Assembly: GCF_010868145.1 (NCBI RefSeq)
Contig: NZ_JAAGUY010000007.1
Coordinates: 11,377 to 75,376 of the forward strand
Length of the DNA: 64,000 nt
Origin: Nocardia cyriacigeorgica
Lineage (GTDB): Bacteria; Actinomycetota; Actinomycetes; Mycobacteriales; Mycobacteriaceae
Reading direction: 5' to 3'
Each line of letters starts with the position of its first letter. Positions within the stretch are counted from its first letter, which is position 1. This document shows positions 27,189-36,440 of the stretch, one piece after another. The notes under the pieces were generated by a model. The model saw nothing but the letters and a program-made list of their open reading frames with translations. It made no database searches and was not told the origin of the DNA. The position numbers and the translations under genes are program-made.

Positions 27189-28268
27189 TCAGACGTCGGT
27201 GGAGAAGCGGATTCCGCCGTCGGGGATCTCGACGCCGGGCCAGATCCGCGCACCGCGCAGCAGCTCACAGCGGGCGCCGACACTCGCGCCGTCACCGATG
27301 ACGGCATCGCGGACCAGCGCCCGCGGACCGATCCTGGCACCGAATCCGATGATCGAACGCTCGACTGTCGCCCCGGCCTCCACCCGGGCACCGTCGAACA
27401 GCACCGCACCGTCGAGGCGGGCACCGGCACCGACTTCGGCACCGCGGCCGACCACCGTGCCACCGATGAGCAGCGCACCCGGCGCGACGCCCGCGCCCTG
27501 GTGCACCAGCGATTCACCGCGCTGACCGGGCAGAGCGGGTGAGGGCGCGATCCCGCGCACCAGATCCGCCGAACCGCGCACGAAATCCTCGGGGGTGCCC
27601 ATATCGCGCCAGTACGAGGTGTCGACATGCCCCTGGAGCCTGGCGCCCTCGGTGAGCAGCGCGGGGAACACCTCGCGTTCCACCGACACCGGACGACCCG
27701 AGGGGATCTTCTCGATGTACTCGCGCCGGAACACGTAGCAACCGGCATTGATCTGGTCGGTCGGCGGATCCTGGGTCTTCTCCAGGAACGCGGTGACCCG
27801 GCCGTTCTCATCGGTCGGCACACAGCCGAAGGCGCGCGGATCGCTCACCCGCACCAGATGCAGGGTGACGTCGGCCTTGGTGGATTCGTGGGTGTCGAGG
27901 ATCGCGCCGAGGTCGGTGCCGCCGAGCACGTCACCGTTGAACACCATGACGTTGTCCGCGCGCAGCTTGGGCAGCACATTGCGGATGCCGCCGCCGGTGC
28001 CCAGCGGTTCGGTCTCGGTGACGTACTCGATCTCGAGACCGAGGTCGGCGCCGTCGCCGAAGTGCTCCTCGAACACCTCGGCCTTGAACGAGGTGCCGAG
28101 CACGACGTGGGTGATGCCCGCTTCGGCGATCCGGGCCAGCAGGTGGGTCAGGAACGGCAGACCGGCCGTCGGCAGCATCGGCTTGGGTGCCGACAGGGTC
28201 AGCGGACGCAGCCGCGTCCCCTGACCGCCGACCAGAATCACGGCGTCGGTGCCTGAATGTCCTGACAT
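27189..28268 (-). CDS. manC: Mannose-1-phosphate guanylyltransferase (GDP-mannose pyrophosphorylase)
   Basis: 359-residue nucleotidyltransferase making GDP-mannose, the mannosyl donor for PIMs, lipomannan and polyprenyl-phosphomannose. The N-terminal catalytic domain has AVILVGGQGTRLRPLT and the Lys of SAPKPMLP, and the metal-binding GDVLGGTD near residue 113. The C-terminal left-handed beta-helix is seen as hexapeptide repeats (GAGVAPGALLIGGTVVGRG onward). ATG at 28268 has AGAGGA upstream. It is followed in the same direction after wbbL and rmlD, as in Rv3264c-Rv3266c. Sugar specificity is taken from context; related enzymes act on glucose-1-P. Confidence 0.9.
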   Translation of the reverse strand: MSGHSGTDAVILVGGQGTRLRPLTLSAPKPMLPTAGLPFLTHLLARIAEAGITHVVLGTSFKAEVFEEHFGDGADLGLEIEYVTETEPLGTGGGIRNVLPKLRADNVMVFNGDVLGGTDLGAILDTHESTKADVTLHLVRVSDPRAFGCVPTDENGRVTAFLEKTQDPPTDQINAGCYVFRREYIEKIPSGRPVSVEREVFPALLTEGARLQGHVDTSYWRDMGTPEDFVRGSADLVRGIAPSPALPGQRGESLVHQGAGVAPGALLIGGTVVGRGAEVGAGARLDGAVLFDGARVEAGATVERSIIGFGARIGPRALVRDAVIGDGASVGARCELLRGARIWPGVEIPDGGIRFSTDV

Positions 28269-28311
28269 CGAGGGTCCTCTGTTCACAGTGGATCGTCCGC
28301 GAGCGGTGCAC

Positions 28312-29211
28312 TCACGAAGCTTCGTCACGCGCCTTCGCACGCAGCGCAGATCGAACCGCAATCCGGGAGCGAACCGCAAGTCCGACCCGCAGCGCGAGCC
28401 GCAACGGTGCCTGCCACCAGTGCGGATGCCGGTCGGCCTGGAATCGGTAGGCGCTGGCGTGGTGGGCCGGCAGCATCAGCTCGGGGTGACGCCCCGCGGC
28501 GTGGCCCTTGGCGTGGGTGACCTCGGCGGTCGGCACGAAGACGTTGTGCCAGCCCGCGCGGCCCATTCGGTCACCGAAATCGACGTCTTCCATGTACATG
28601 AAGTAGCGCGAGTCGAAGCCGTCGATGGCGTCGAAGGCGGCACGGCGCACCAGCAGGCAGGACCCCGACAGCCATCCGACCGTGCGTTCGGAGACCTGCT
28701 CGTTTTCCTGGCGGTAGCGCACCGTCCACGGATTGGATTTCCAGATCGAGCCGAGAATGGCGTGACCCGCACCGTCGAGCAACCCGGGCACCGAGCGCGC
28801 GGACGGATAGACGCTGCCGTCGGGTTCGCGAACCATCGGGCCGAGCGCACCGGCGCGGGGCCAGCGCTCGGCGGCGGCGAGCAGTTCGTCGATCGCGTCG
28901 CTGCTCCAGCGGATATCCGGATTGGAGATGACCACGAATTCGATCGACGGATCCAGTTCGGCGACGGCGCGGTTGATGGCGCCGCCGTAGCCGATATTGC
29001 CTCCGGTCCGTAGCAGCCGCACATGCGAGTTGGCCTCGGCCACCAGTTCCGGCACACCGTCGACCGAGCCATTGTCGGCCAGGATCACCTGCGGCTTCTC
29101 CGCGGTGGCAGTGGCAAGAGTGCTGATGAAATGCTCGAGGTGCTCGCCGGGCGAGTAAGTGACCGTGACGACGGCCAGGCTGGGCTGACTCGTGGAATCG
29201 GAGGGGCTCAC
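28312..29211 (-). CDS. wbbL: Rhamnosyltransferase WbbL (arabinogalactan linker)
   Basis: 299-residue GT2 glycosyltransferase that adds L-rhamnose from dTDP-Rha to decaprenyl-PP-GlcNAc, forming the linker of arabinogalactan to peptidoglycan. Seen: VVTVTYSPGEHLEHF at the start, DNGSVDG, the metal-binding SNPDIRW near residue 95 and MEDVDFGDRMGRAGW near 205 (ED(x)D catalytic region). GTG at 29211 matches mycobacterial WbbL1; an in-frame ATG at 29265 falls inside the upstream 68-bp repeat. In an rmlD-wbbL-manC order on the minus strand. Confidence 0.92.
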   Translation of the reverse strand: MSPSDSTSQPSLAVVTVTYSPGEHLEHFISTLATATAEKPQVILADNGSVDGVPELVAEANSHVRLLRTGGNIGYGGAINRAVAELDPSIEFVVISNPDIRWSSDAIDELLAAAERWPRAGALGPMVREPDGSVYPSARSVPGLLDGAGHAILGSIWKSNPWTVRYRQENEQVSERTVGWLSGSCLLVRRAAFDAIDGFDSRYFMYMEDVDFGDRMGRAGWHNVFVPTAEVTHAKGHAAGRHPELMLPAHHASAYRFQADRHPHWWQAPLRLALRVGLAVRSRIAVRSALRAKARDEAS

Positions 29212-29220
29212 AGCCGGTAA

Positions 29221-29356
29221 GCCTAGACGGCGCAGTCGGGCTTTGCCCGTCCACAGCCCGCGCATGGCCGGAGCGGATGCGGAGGTACGCCTAGACAGCG
29301 CAGTCGGGCTCTGCCCGTCCACAGCCCGCGCATGGCCGGAGCGGATGCGGAGGTAC
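29221..29356. repeat. 68-bp tandem duplication between rmlD and wbbL
   Basis: Units 29221-29288 and 29289-29356 differ at two positions only (66 of 68 identical), and the first five bases of a third unit follow (GCCTA). Each unit contains a small CGGGC / GCCCG hairpin and the same ATG. It fills nearly all of the rmlD-wbbL gap (29212-29358). Confidence 0.95.
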
Positions 29357-29358
29357 GC

Positions 29359-30240
29359 CTAACGTGGATGGTCGATGAGTGCGGCTTCGAGCGCCGAACG
29401 CCAGGACCGCAACGGAGTCAACCCCGCACCGGTCCACGACGAGTCCGACAGCACCGAATACGCCGGGCGCCGAGCAGGTCTGGGGAACTTCGACGAATCA
29501 CAGGGCCGCACCCGCTCCGGATCGGCGCCGACACCGGCGAATACCGCTCGCGCCAACTCGAATCGGCTCGCGGTGCCGGAATTGGTGGCGTGCAGCAGAC
29601 GCGGTGCGTCCGGGGTGCCCGCCAATTCCAGCAGGGCAAGGGCGAGGTCACCGCCGTAGGTGGGGCAACTGAGCTGATCGTCGACGACGTCGATGGTGTC
29701 GCGCTCGCGTTCCAACCGCCGCATGGTCGCCACGAAGTCGCCGCCGGCCGCGCGGAACACCCAGGAAGTACGCACCACGTGCACCTGTGCCGTCGATGCC
29801 AGTACGGCCTGCTCACCGGCCAGTTTCGACCGGCCGTAGACCGACAGCGGCGCAGTGGGATCGGTGGCTTGGTACGGCCGGGTGGACGTGCCGTCGAAAA
29901 CGTAATCGGTGGAGATATGGATCAGCCGCGCACCGCGGTCCGCGCAGGCAGCGGCCAGCACGGCCGGGCCGGTCTCGTTGGCCGCGAAGGCAGCCTCCGG
30001 CTCGGATTCGGCGGCGTCGACGTTGGTGTACGCGGCACAGTTGACGACCACATCGCCGGGCCGGATGGCAGCACGGACGGCCTCGGCGTCGGTGACATCG
30101 AGATCGCGGTGGCCGAACGCGCGTGCGGCGGGTGCGTGCCTGCGCAGCTCATGCCCGAGCAGCCCACCCGACCCGGTCACGATCAAGCGCTCGATCAGGG
30201 CGGAGTCGGACGGGTCGCGAGGAGGTGTAGCGGCGGTCAT
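29359..30240 (-). CDS. rmlD: dTDP-4-dehydrorhamnose reductase
   Basis: 293-residue SDR enzyme making dTDP-L-rhamnose, the WbbL donor. NAD(P) motif VTGSGGLLGHEL near residue 21; catalytic YGRSKLAGE (YxxxK); HISTDYVFDG and TSWVF segments typical of RmlD. ATG at 30240 follows a GGAGG-containing stretch and gives the family length; the frame runs much further upstream across the divergent promoter without similarity. Divergent from the LCP ligase gene, as in Rv3266c/Rv3267. Confidence 0.94.
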   Translation of the reverse strand: MTAATPPRDPSDSALIERLIVTGSGGLLGHELRRHAPAARAFGHRDLDVTDAEAVRAAIRPGDVVVNCAAYTNVDAAESEPEAAFAANETGPAVLAAACADRGARLIHISTDYVFDGTSTRPYQATDPTAPLSVYGRSKLAGEQAVLASTAQVHVVRTSWVFRAAGGDFVATMRRLERERDTIDVVDDQLSCPTYGGDLALALLELAGTPDAPRLLHATNSGTASRFELARAVFAGVGADPERVRPCDSSKFPRPARRPAYSVLSDSSWTGAGLTPLRSWRSALEAALIDHPR

Positions 30241-30404
30241 GCGGCCAGTCTGGCACGCCGTGGCACCAGCAATTCGGCTCCACCATCGTTGCCGTTGGTT
30301 AGCCTCGTGATGGGGCTGGGTGTCACGAACGACGCTGAGTCGAAAGGACTGGAATCGGTCGCCGAGTGTGTCGAGCGGACCCGGCGCGGTGGAGAGGACT
30401 GCAG

Positions 30405-31907
30405 GTGGCGCAGCGGAGGAGCGCAGCAAGTGGGGGCGGCGCACCGACATCACGCAGCGGGTGGGAGCCGGGTTCGTTCGGCCCCGTGCGTGCACTGGTG
30501 GCGGTGATCGCTGTACTGGTGCTGGTGGTCACCGGATTGGCCTGGCGCAGCGTGGACAGCCTCATCTCCAATATCGAACGCATTTCCGACCTCGGCCTCG
30601 GCGGCGGACGTGACGGTGCGGTCGACATCCTGCTGGTCGGCGTCGATTCCCGCACCGACGCGCACGGCAATCCGCTGACCGACGCCGAACGCGCCATGTT
30701 GCACGCGGGCGACGAGATCGGCACCAATACCGACACCATCGTGCTGGTCCGGGTACCCAACGACGGCAGCTCGGCCACCGCCATCTCCATCCCGCGCGAT
30801 TCCTACGTCGATATCCCTGGCCTGGGCAAGGGCAAGATCAACTCCGCCTACGGCATCACCAAGCAGCAGGAGCAGCAGGAACTGCTGGACGATGGCGCCT
30901 CCGAACAGGAGGCCGAACGCAAATCCACCCAGGTAGGCAGGCAAACCCTGGTGAAAACGGTCGCCGGGCTCACCGGCATCACCGTCGACCATTACGCCGA
31001 GGTGAGCCTGCTCGGGTTCGTCCTGCTCACCGACGCGGTCGGCGGTGTGGACGTCTGCCTGAACAATCCCGTCGACGAGTGGATGTCCGGCGCGTCGTTC
31101 CCGGCGGGCAAGCAGCGCCTCGACGGACCGCGCGCCTTGAGCTTCGTCCGCCAGCGCCACAATCTGCCCCGTGGTGATCTGGACCGGATCGTGCGCCAGC
31201 AGGTGTTCATGGCCCAGCTGGTGCAGCAGGTGCTGAGCAAGGACACTCTGAGCAATCCGAGCAGGCTGAGCGAACTGAGTGAAGCCGTCGGTCGCACTGT
31301 GGTGCTGGACGACGACTGGGACGTGCTGGCATTCCTGCAGCAGTTGCAGGATCTGACCGGAGGCAAGGTCACGTTCGAGACGATCCCGGTGGCCGATCTC
31401 AACGGCACAACCGCCGATGGCGAATCGGTGGTTCGGGTGGAGCCGAAAGCCGTGAAGTCCTATGTCGCCTCGCTGGTGGGTGAGGAGAGCGACGAACCCG
31501 ACGAACCGGCCGTCGCACCATCGACGGTGACGGTGAACGTGTTCAACGCGAGCCTGGTCGGCGGCCTGGCGGGCGAGGTATCACAGGCCTTGAGCGCCAA
31601 GGGTTTCCAGCAGGGCGAGGTGGACAACTACAGCGGCGGATCGGTGACGAGCAGCCGGGTACTGGCCGCGTCGACCTCGGATCCGAAGGCCAAGGCGGTT
31701 GCCGAGGCGCTGGGCGGGCTGACCGTGCTGGCCGACGAGTCGGTTCCGGCGGATACCGTGAGCGTGGTGCTGGCGAGCGACTATTCTGGTCCCGGGTCGG
31801 AGGCGGGCGGCATGTTCGACTTCGACACTCCGTCAACCTCCGCCACCCCCGTACCGCCCGCTCCGCCGATCGATGCGGGCAAGAACGGACCGACATGCGT
31901 GAATTAG
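30405..31907 (+). CDS. LytR-CpsA-Psr family ligase (Lcp1/CpsA-like)
   Basis: 500-residue membrane-anchored LCP protein; its M. tuberculosis counterpart (Rv3267) attaches arabinogalactan to peptidoglycan. A short cytoplasmic N-terminus, one TM helix (ALVAVIAVLVLVVTGLAW, about 31-48), then the LCP catalytic domain with ILLVGVDSRTD, TDTIVLVRV, SIPRDSYVDIPG and FVRQRHNLPRGDLDR (Arg residues for polyprenyl pyrophosphate). A C-terminal LytR_C domain begins near VTVNVFNASLVGGLAGEV, followed by a Pro-rich tail. GTG at 30405 is chosen for the GGAGAGGA six bases before it; the frame opens at 30366. Divergent from rmlD, which fits linker assembly. Confidence 0.92.
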   Translation: MAQRRSAASGGGAPTSRSGWEPGSFGPVRALVAVIAVLVLVVTGLAWRSVDSLISNIERISDLGLGGGRDGAVDILLVGVDSRTDAHGNPLTDAERAMLHAGDEIGTNTDTIVLVRVPNDGSSATAISIPRDSYVDIPGLGKGKINSAYGITKQQEQQELLDDGASEQEAERKSTQVGRQTLVKTVAGLTGITVDHYAEVSLLGFVLLTDAVGGVDVCLNNPVDEWMSGASFPAGKQRLDGPRALSFVRQRHNLPRGDLDRIVRQQVFMAQLVQQVLSKDTLSNPSRLSELSEAVGRTVVLDDDWDVLAFLQQLQDLTGGKVTFETIPVADLNGTTADGESVVRVEPKAVKSYVASLVGEESDEPDEPAVAPSTVTVNVFNASLVGGLAGEVSQALSAKGFQQGEVDNYSGGSVTSSRVLAASTSDPKAKAVAEALGGLTVLADESVPADTVSVVLASDYSGPGSEAGGMFDFDTPSTSATPVPPAPPIDAGKNGPTCVN

Positions 31908-31916
31908 CCACCGTGC

Positions 31917-32669
31917 ATGAAACAGTCAGTGAGCGTGAACCAGCCGATGCGTGATCTCGAGCAAGCACTGACCCTCACCGAGGCGGTGCTCGACCCGATC
32001 CTCGCGCGCGAACCCGCGGGTCCGCGCGTCACCTACTACGACGATGCCACCGGGGCCAGGATCGAACTGTCCGGCCTGACGCTGGCCAACTGGGCTGCCA
32101 AGACCGCCAACCTGGTCCGCGACGAATTCGGGCTCACCCCCGGCGCCCGGGTCGCGGTGCTGCTGCCTGCGCATTGGCAGACGGCCGCGGTGCTGCTCGG
32201 CTGCTGGTGGGCCGGCACCGAGGTGGTCCTGCACCCGGACCCCGATGCCGACCTGGCCCTCGCCACCGTCGGCCGGCTCGACGACACCGACGGCGCGGGC
32301 GAGGTCGCGGTGCTGTCGCTGGACCCGATGGGGATGCCGGTGCGCGATCTGCCTGTCGGCATCACCGATTTCGCCACCTCCGTGCGCGTGCACGGCGACC
32401 AGTTCCTGCCCGGCGGGATCGGTATCGCCCTGGACGGGATGTCGGTCTCGGAGGTCCTGGCCGAGGCCCGCACATCGGCGCTGCGCCAAGGTTTCTCCGA
32501 AGGCGACCGGGTGCTGTCGAGCACCCCGTGGGATACGCCGGCCGAACTCATCGACGGGTTGGTCGCGGTCCTCGCGGCGGGCGCATCGCTGGTCCAGGTG
32601 GTCAATCCGGATCCCACGCTGCGCGAACGCCGCGTCGCGACCGAACGGGTCACCGCCCTGCGGGGATGA
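31917..32669 (+). CDS. TIGR03089 family protein, AMP-binding-like N-terminal fragment fold
   Basis: 250-residue actinobacterial protein of the TIGR03089 type (Rv3268 position). It looks like the N-terminal part of an acyl-CoA synthetase (VTYYDDATGARIELS, LANWAAKTANLV, GARVAVLLPAHWQTAAVLLGCWWAG) but lacks the ATP/AMP-binding and C-terminal motifs, so adenylation is unlikely. Nine bases follow the LCP stop, suggesting one transcript. ATG at 31917 has no clear ribosome site; ATG 31947 is an alternative. Confidence 0.82.
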   Translation: MKQSVSVNQPMRDLEQALTLTEAVLDPILAREPAGPRVTYYDDATGARIELSGLTLANWAAKTANLVRDEFGLTPGARVAVLLPAHWQTAAVLLGCWWAGTEVVLHPDPDADLALATVGRLDDTDGAGEVAVLSLDPMGMPVRDLPVGITDFATSVRVHGDQFLPGGIGIALDGMSVSEVLAEARTSALRQGFSEGDRVLSSTPWDTPAELIDGLVAVLAAGASLVQVVNPDPTLRERRVATERVTALRG

Positions 32670-32796
32670 GGCTCGCTGTGCGCCCGACTCCTACCGTGGT
32701 ATAGGTCGTTTGTCCGACTCTGGGACGTTCCCGCTGGTGCGTGGGTTCCGTACGGTGGTGATATCGCACACATCAGACGATGGGGTCGGGTGAGAG

Positions 32797-34104
32797 ATGA
32801 AGCCGCAGTATTTGTTCCGGTGGTTGTCGGCCCACGGTATGCCGCGCGCAGTCCTACGGACACAGGCCCGTCGTGGTGACGCCTTCGCACGATTGATGGG
32901 CGGGCCCGATGGACTCGACGATCCGTATCCGTTGATCGAGCAGCTCCGCGGCGACGGAGGGCTACAGCGGGCCGCCATCTCGTGGGTCACCTTCGACCAC
33001 GGGCTGAGCCGAGCCATTCTGCGCGACAACCAGTTCGGAGTGCGCACCCCGGAGAGTTTCGCATTGCCGGGACCACTGCAATGGCTGTCGAAGCGTTTCC
33101 CGGTACCGCCCAATCCGGTGGAGCCGCCGTCGATGCTGGTGATCGACCCGCCCGAGCACACCCGCATGCGCAAGCCGGTCTCCTCGGCCTTCACCCCGCG
33201 TGCCATCGGCAAACTGCGGGATCGAGTCGAGACGGTCACCGCCGAACTGCTCGACGCGCTGCCCGCCAACGGGTCCGCCGACCTGGTGGAGTCCTATGCC
33301 GCCCAGGTCCCGATCGCGATCATCTCCGAAATGCTCGGCTTCCCTGACGAGGACCGGCAGATGTTCCTGCGCTGGGGCGACCGGATGACCCCGCTGCTCG
33401 ATTTGGGGATCTCCTGGCAGGCGCACCGCCGCGCCATGGATGCCACCCACTTCATGAACCACTACCTGATCGAGCACATCGAACGCCTGCGTCGCACCCC
33501 CGGCGACGACATTCTCAGCACCCTGGTCACGACAGGCGAGCTGAACACCGAGGAACTCATCGCGACCGCGAGCCTGCTGATGGGCGCCGGCTTCGAAACC
33601 ACGGTGAACCTGATCAGCAACGGCATCAGTCAGCTACTGGCGCACCCCGACCAGCTGGACCGCTTGCGCGAAGAACCGGATCTGTGGCCGAACGCGATCG
33701 AGGAAGTGCTGCGGTTCGATCCGCCCGTACAGACCACGGCACGCACCGCACTCACGGATACGGAACTCGAGAATGTGCCCCTGCGGGCCGGCGCCACCAT
33801 CGTGCTGTCGCTGGCGGGTGCGAACCGCGATCCCGAGGTCTTCGAGGACCCGGCTCGCTTCGACGTGGCCCGCGCCAACGCCAAAGACCATCTCACCTTC
33901 AGCAGCGGCATCCACGTCTGTCTCGGCGCCAGCCTGGCGCGTATGGAGGGCACCCACGCCCTGCGTGGGCTCTTCGAGCGCTTCCCCGACCTGCGACTTG
34001 AAGGCCCGCCGCGGCGCAGGCAATTGTTCACGCTGCACGGCTACGAGCACATGCCCGCGTATCTGGGACCACGCGCGCGCAGCCCACAGCACAGCGGCGT
34101 CTGA
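32797..34104 (+). CDS. Cytochrome P450, possibly CYP140-like
   Basis: 435-residue soluble bacterial P450. I-helix LLMGAGFETTVNLI with the acidic/Thr oxygen-activation pair as GxETT, ExxR in IEEVLRFDPPV, and the haem loop FSSGIHVCLG with Cys375. The N-terminal RRGDAFARLMGGPDG resembles M. tuberculosis CYP140, but subfamily placement from memory is tentative. No ferredoxin or reductase is adjacent. ATG at 32797 with a GGTGAGAG upstream. Substrate unknown. Confidence 0.88.
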   Translation: MKPQYLFRWLSAHGMPRAVLRTQARRGDAFARLMGGPDGLDDPYPLIEQLRGDGGLQRAAISWVTFDHGLSRAILRDNQFGVRTPESFALPGPLQWLSKRFPVPPNPVEPPSMLVIDPPEHTRMRKPVSSAFTPRAIGKLRDRVETVTAELLDALPANGSADLVESYAAQVPIAIISEMLGFPDEDRQMFLRWGDRMTPLLDLGISWQAHRRAMDATHFMNHYLIEHIERLRRTPGDDILSTLVTTGELNTEELIATASLLMGAGFETTVNLISNGISQLLAHPDQLDRLREEPDLWPNAIEEVLRFDPPVQTTARTALTDTELENVPLRAGATIVLSLAGANRDPEVFEDPARFDVARANAKDHLTFSSGIHVCLGASLARMEGTHALRGLFERFPDLRLEGPPRRRQLFTLHGYEHMPAYLGPRARSPQHSGV

Positions 34105-34125
34105 TCCGGCCGGGCTGACAATGAA

Positions 34126-34146
34126 GGGGCGACCTCGAGGAGCCCC
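34126..34146. terminator. Small stem-loop between convergent P450 and esterase genes
   Basis: GGGGC / GCCCC arms enclosing a CCTCGAGG palindrome, 22 bases after the P450 stop. Weak but well placed. Confidence 0.35.
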
Positions 34147-34182
34147 GTTCGCGGTGCCGCAGGCGCCGCAAATCAGACACAG

Positions 34183-35751
34183 TCAGGCGAAGCCGACGGC
34201 CCTCTGCCCCCAGGCGGTGTGCAGGTCGTGCTCGGGGTCGTCGACGACGCGATCCACCGAGTCGATGAGCAAGGTGGTGCGAGTGGTCCCGTGGTAGGGC
34301 GGCCAGTGCTTGGATCCGTCGAGGGCCGCGGGCACGCCGTACCGGGCGAAGGCCAGCCAGCGCCGCATCATCCGCCCAGATATCTCGGTGGCCACTTTGC
34401 GGCCACCCAGCCAGAATGTCGGATCATGGTTGAAAGTGCCGAAATTGCCGAATACGTACGGCAATTCGGTCGCATGACCGGCACCGACGCGGGCCGCGCG
34501 CAGCATCGGCGTGGCGTGGTCGAACCGGTACATCCAGGTGCGCGCATGACGGGAGTGCGCATCAGCGACCCAGTGCGCGGGCATCCGGAACGCGGCATCG
34601 GTGGACATGGCGAGCGCGCCGCGCGGCTTGGCCAGATCCGGATAGGCGGAGGTGATCTCCGCGATGCGTTCGTGCGACATCCCGGGATGGCTGTCCTGGA
34701 CGCCATTGAGCATCGCGTTCACCGCGTCCGGGGTCACCGGCATGATCGGTGAACGGAACAACCGGAACAGCGACGCCTCGTCCTTGTTGGTGCCGATGAT
34801 CAGCGGCACCTGGTGCGAGAGCCCGTCGCGGAAACGGTCGGTCGGATAGCCGGGCAGCAGGTCTCCGTCGACGACGGGCGCGGCGGCGAGCGTGCCGGGC
34901 GATTGGATCGGCACTTCGTCGATCAGCACCGCTGCCGCGTCGATGATCCGGTCGATCGGGCATTCCAGCAGTTCAACGGCCCGTTCACGGGGCAGATCGA
35001 TCAGCTCGAGAAAACGGTCGGCAACCGCGGCGGCTCGTTCGGGGCCGAAGACCGTCGTCGCGGGCGGGCTCTGCGCGATCGCTCGATGGAACAGTCCCGC
35101 CGCACGGGGCGCGGTGAGCAACGCAGTCACGCAGCCGCCGCCGGAGGACTCACCGAAGAGGGTGACATTGTCGGGGTCGCCGCCGAACGCGGCGATATTG
35201 CGCTGCACCCATTCGAGTGCGAAGAGCTGATCGTGCAGGCCGAGGTTGGGGACGAAGTCCGGCGACAGCGACGACAGATCGAGGAAGCCGAGCGCGCCGA
35301 TCCGGTAGTTGACGGTCACCAGAACGACATCGCCGGTCTCGACCAGTTTGCAGCCGTCGTAGATGCCCTGCGCGGCGGTGCCGAGGCAATACGCGCCGCC
35401 GTGCAACCACACCATGACCGGGCGCGGAGCCCCGGCGGTGGCCGCCGGGGCGAAGACATTGAGCCACAGACAGTCCTCCCCCATCCGCAGGCCTTTGTCG
35501 ATGGGAACGGTGTTGTCCATGTTCTGCGGCGCGATCTCGCCGAACTCGTTCGTCTCGCGGATGCCGTCCCACGGCTGCGGTGCGCGGGGCAGGGAGAACC
35601 GATGCCGACCTGCCGGTGCGGCCGCATAGGGCACACCACGCCAGACGAACACCTCGCCGCCGCGTGCTCCGCGTACCCGGCCGTATTCGGTTTCTGCCAC
35701 CGGCGCCGACTCGTCCTGCGTCACCATTGCCTCGAACAACTCAGTGCTCAT
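34183..35751 (-). CDS. Type-B carboxylesterase/lipase family protein
   Basis: 522-residue alpha/beta hydrolase of the carboxylesterase type-B family. Oxyanion motif WLHGGAY near residue 115, nucleophile elbow FGESSGGG with Ser202, and EDCLWLNVF near residue 92, the second family signature. The acid and His are expected near residues 310 (TNKDEASLF) and 425-430 (GAGHATELPYVFG). No signal peptide, so likely cytoplasmic. ATG at 35751. It is convergent with the P450 gene and divergent from the zinc-ribbon gene. Substrate unknown; para-nitrobenzyl esterase-like enzymes are the closest class. Confidence 0.9.
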   Translation of the reverse strand: MSTELFEAMVTQDESAPVAETEYGRVRGARGGEVFVWRGVPYAAAPAGRHRFSLPRAPQPWDGIRETNEFGEIAPQNMDNTVPIDKGLRMGEDCLWLNVFAPAATAGAPRPVMVWLHGGAYCLGTAAQGIYDGCKLVETGDVVLVTVNYRIGALGFLDLSSLSPDFVPNLGLHDQLFALEWVQRNIAAFGGDPDNVTLFGESSGGGCVTALLTAPRAAGLFHRAIAQSPPATTVFGPERAAAVADRFLELIDLPRERAVELLECPIDRIIDAAAVLIDEVPIQSPGTLAAAPVVDGDLLPGYPTDRFRDGLSHQVPLIIGTNKDEASLFRLFRSPIMPVTPDAVNAMLNGVQDSHPGMSHERIAEITSAYPDLAKPRGALAMSTDAAFRMPAHWVADAHSRHARTWMYRFDHATPMLRAARVGAGHATELPYVFGNFGTFNHDPTFWLGGRKVATEISGRMMRRWLAFARYGVPAALDGSKHWPPYHGTTRTTLLIDSVDRVVDDPEHDLHTAWGQRAVGFA

Positions 35752-35924
35752 CGCAGACTCTCCTCACACCTCTGTCTATCGAGGGTACGACGGTGTTCAT
35801 GACAGCCACAGTGACCGAACCCCACGCGTAGACGGCGAGTCGCGCCCGGCGCGTCGGCACCGCAGTTCAGATAGCAATTCCGCAGCGACTGTCTGCTCAG
35901 TCACGTGCTCGCTATGCTGTGCCG

Positions 35925-36143
35925 ATGCCGAGTTACAGCTTTCGGTGTCGCAGCTGCGGTGACACGTTCGAGGTGAATCGTCCGATGGCCGAGGCGTCCG
36001 CGCCCGCCGCCTGCCCGAGTGGGCACGATGACACCGTCAAACTGCTCACCACGTTCGGGACGGTCGGCCGCGCCGCGACGCCCGCGCCCGCCGCCGCACC
36101 GCGTCCATCGGGTGGGTGCTGTGGGGGCGGCTGCTGCGGCTGA
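35925..36143 (+). CDS. FmdB-family zinc ribbon protein
   Basis: 72-residue protein. N-terminal MPSYSFRCRSCGDTFEV is the FmdB/CxxC_CxxC_SSSS regulatory zinc ribbon, with the second Cys near CPSGH. The middle is Ala/Pro-rich and the end has the Cys-rich GGCCGGGCCG. A TATGCT -10-like hexamer lies just before the first in-frame start (GTG 35919), suggesting a leaderless transcript; ATG 35925 matches the family start. Function is not established. Confidence 0.82.
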   Translation: MPSYSFRCRSCGDTFEVNRPMAEASAPAACPSGHDDTVKLLTTFGTVGRAATPAPAAAPRPSGGCCGGGCCG

Positions 36144-36154
36144 GGCCGCCCAGG

Positions 36155-36430
36155 TCAGTCGCGCCGGTCGGCGTGGCCGAGGTCGCGGTGCGGGGCGACG
36201 CGATCACGTACCCGCTGTTTGAGCACCGCGATATCCGGGAACCCGCCGTCGGCCTTGCGTTCCCAGATCTGCTCGCTGTCGACGGTGATGCGGAAAACCC
36301 CTCCCGTCCCGGGAATCAACGCGACCTCACCGAGTTCGGTGGCGAAGGTACTCAGCAGTTCCTGCGCCATCCAGCTCGCCCGCAGCAGCCAGCGGCACTG
36401 GGTGCAGTACTCGATCGCGACGCGTGACAT
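36155..36430 (-). CDS. SelT/SelW/SelH family thioredoxin-like protein
   Basis: 91-residue Rdx-type protein with the redox motif CTQC near residue 9 (YCTQCRWLLRASWMAQEL) and the conserved GGVFRITVDSEQIWERK, then GGFPDI. It has Cys in place of the selenocysteine of eukaryotic members. A thiol redox role is inferred from the family. ATG at 36430 gives the standard length. Ten bases after the YchJ gene on the same strand, so probably co-transcribed. Confidence 0.85.
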   Translation of the reverse strand: MSRVAIEYCTQCRWLLRASWMAQELLSTFATELGEVALIPGTGGVFRITVDSEQIWERKADGGFPDIAVLKQRVRDRVAPHRDLGHADRRD

Positions 36431-36440
36431 GCGGCGAACC

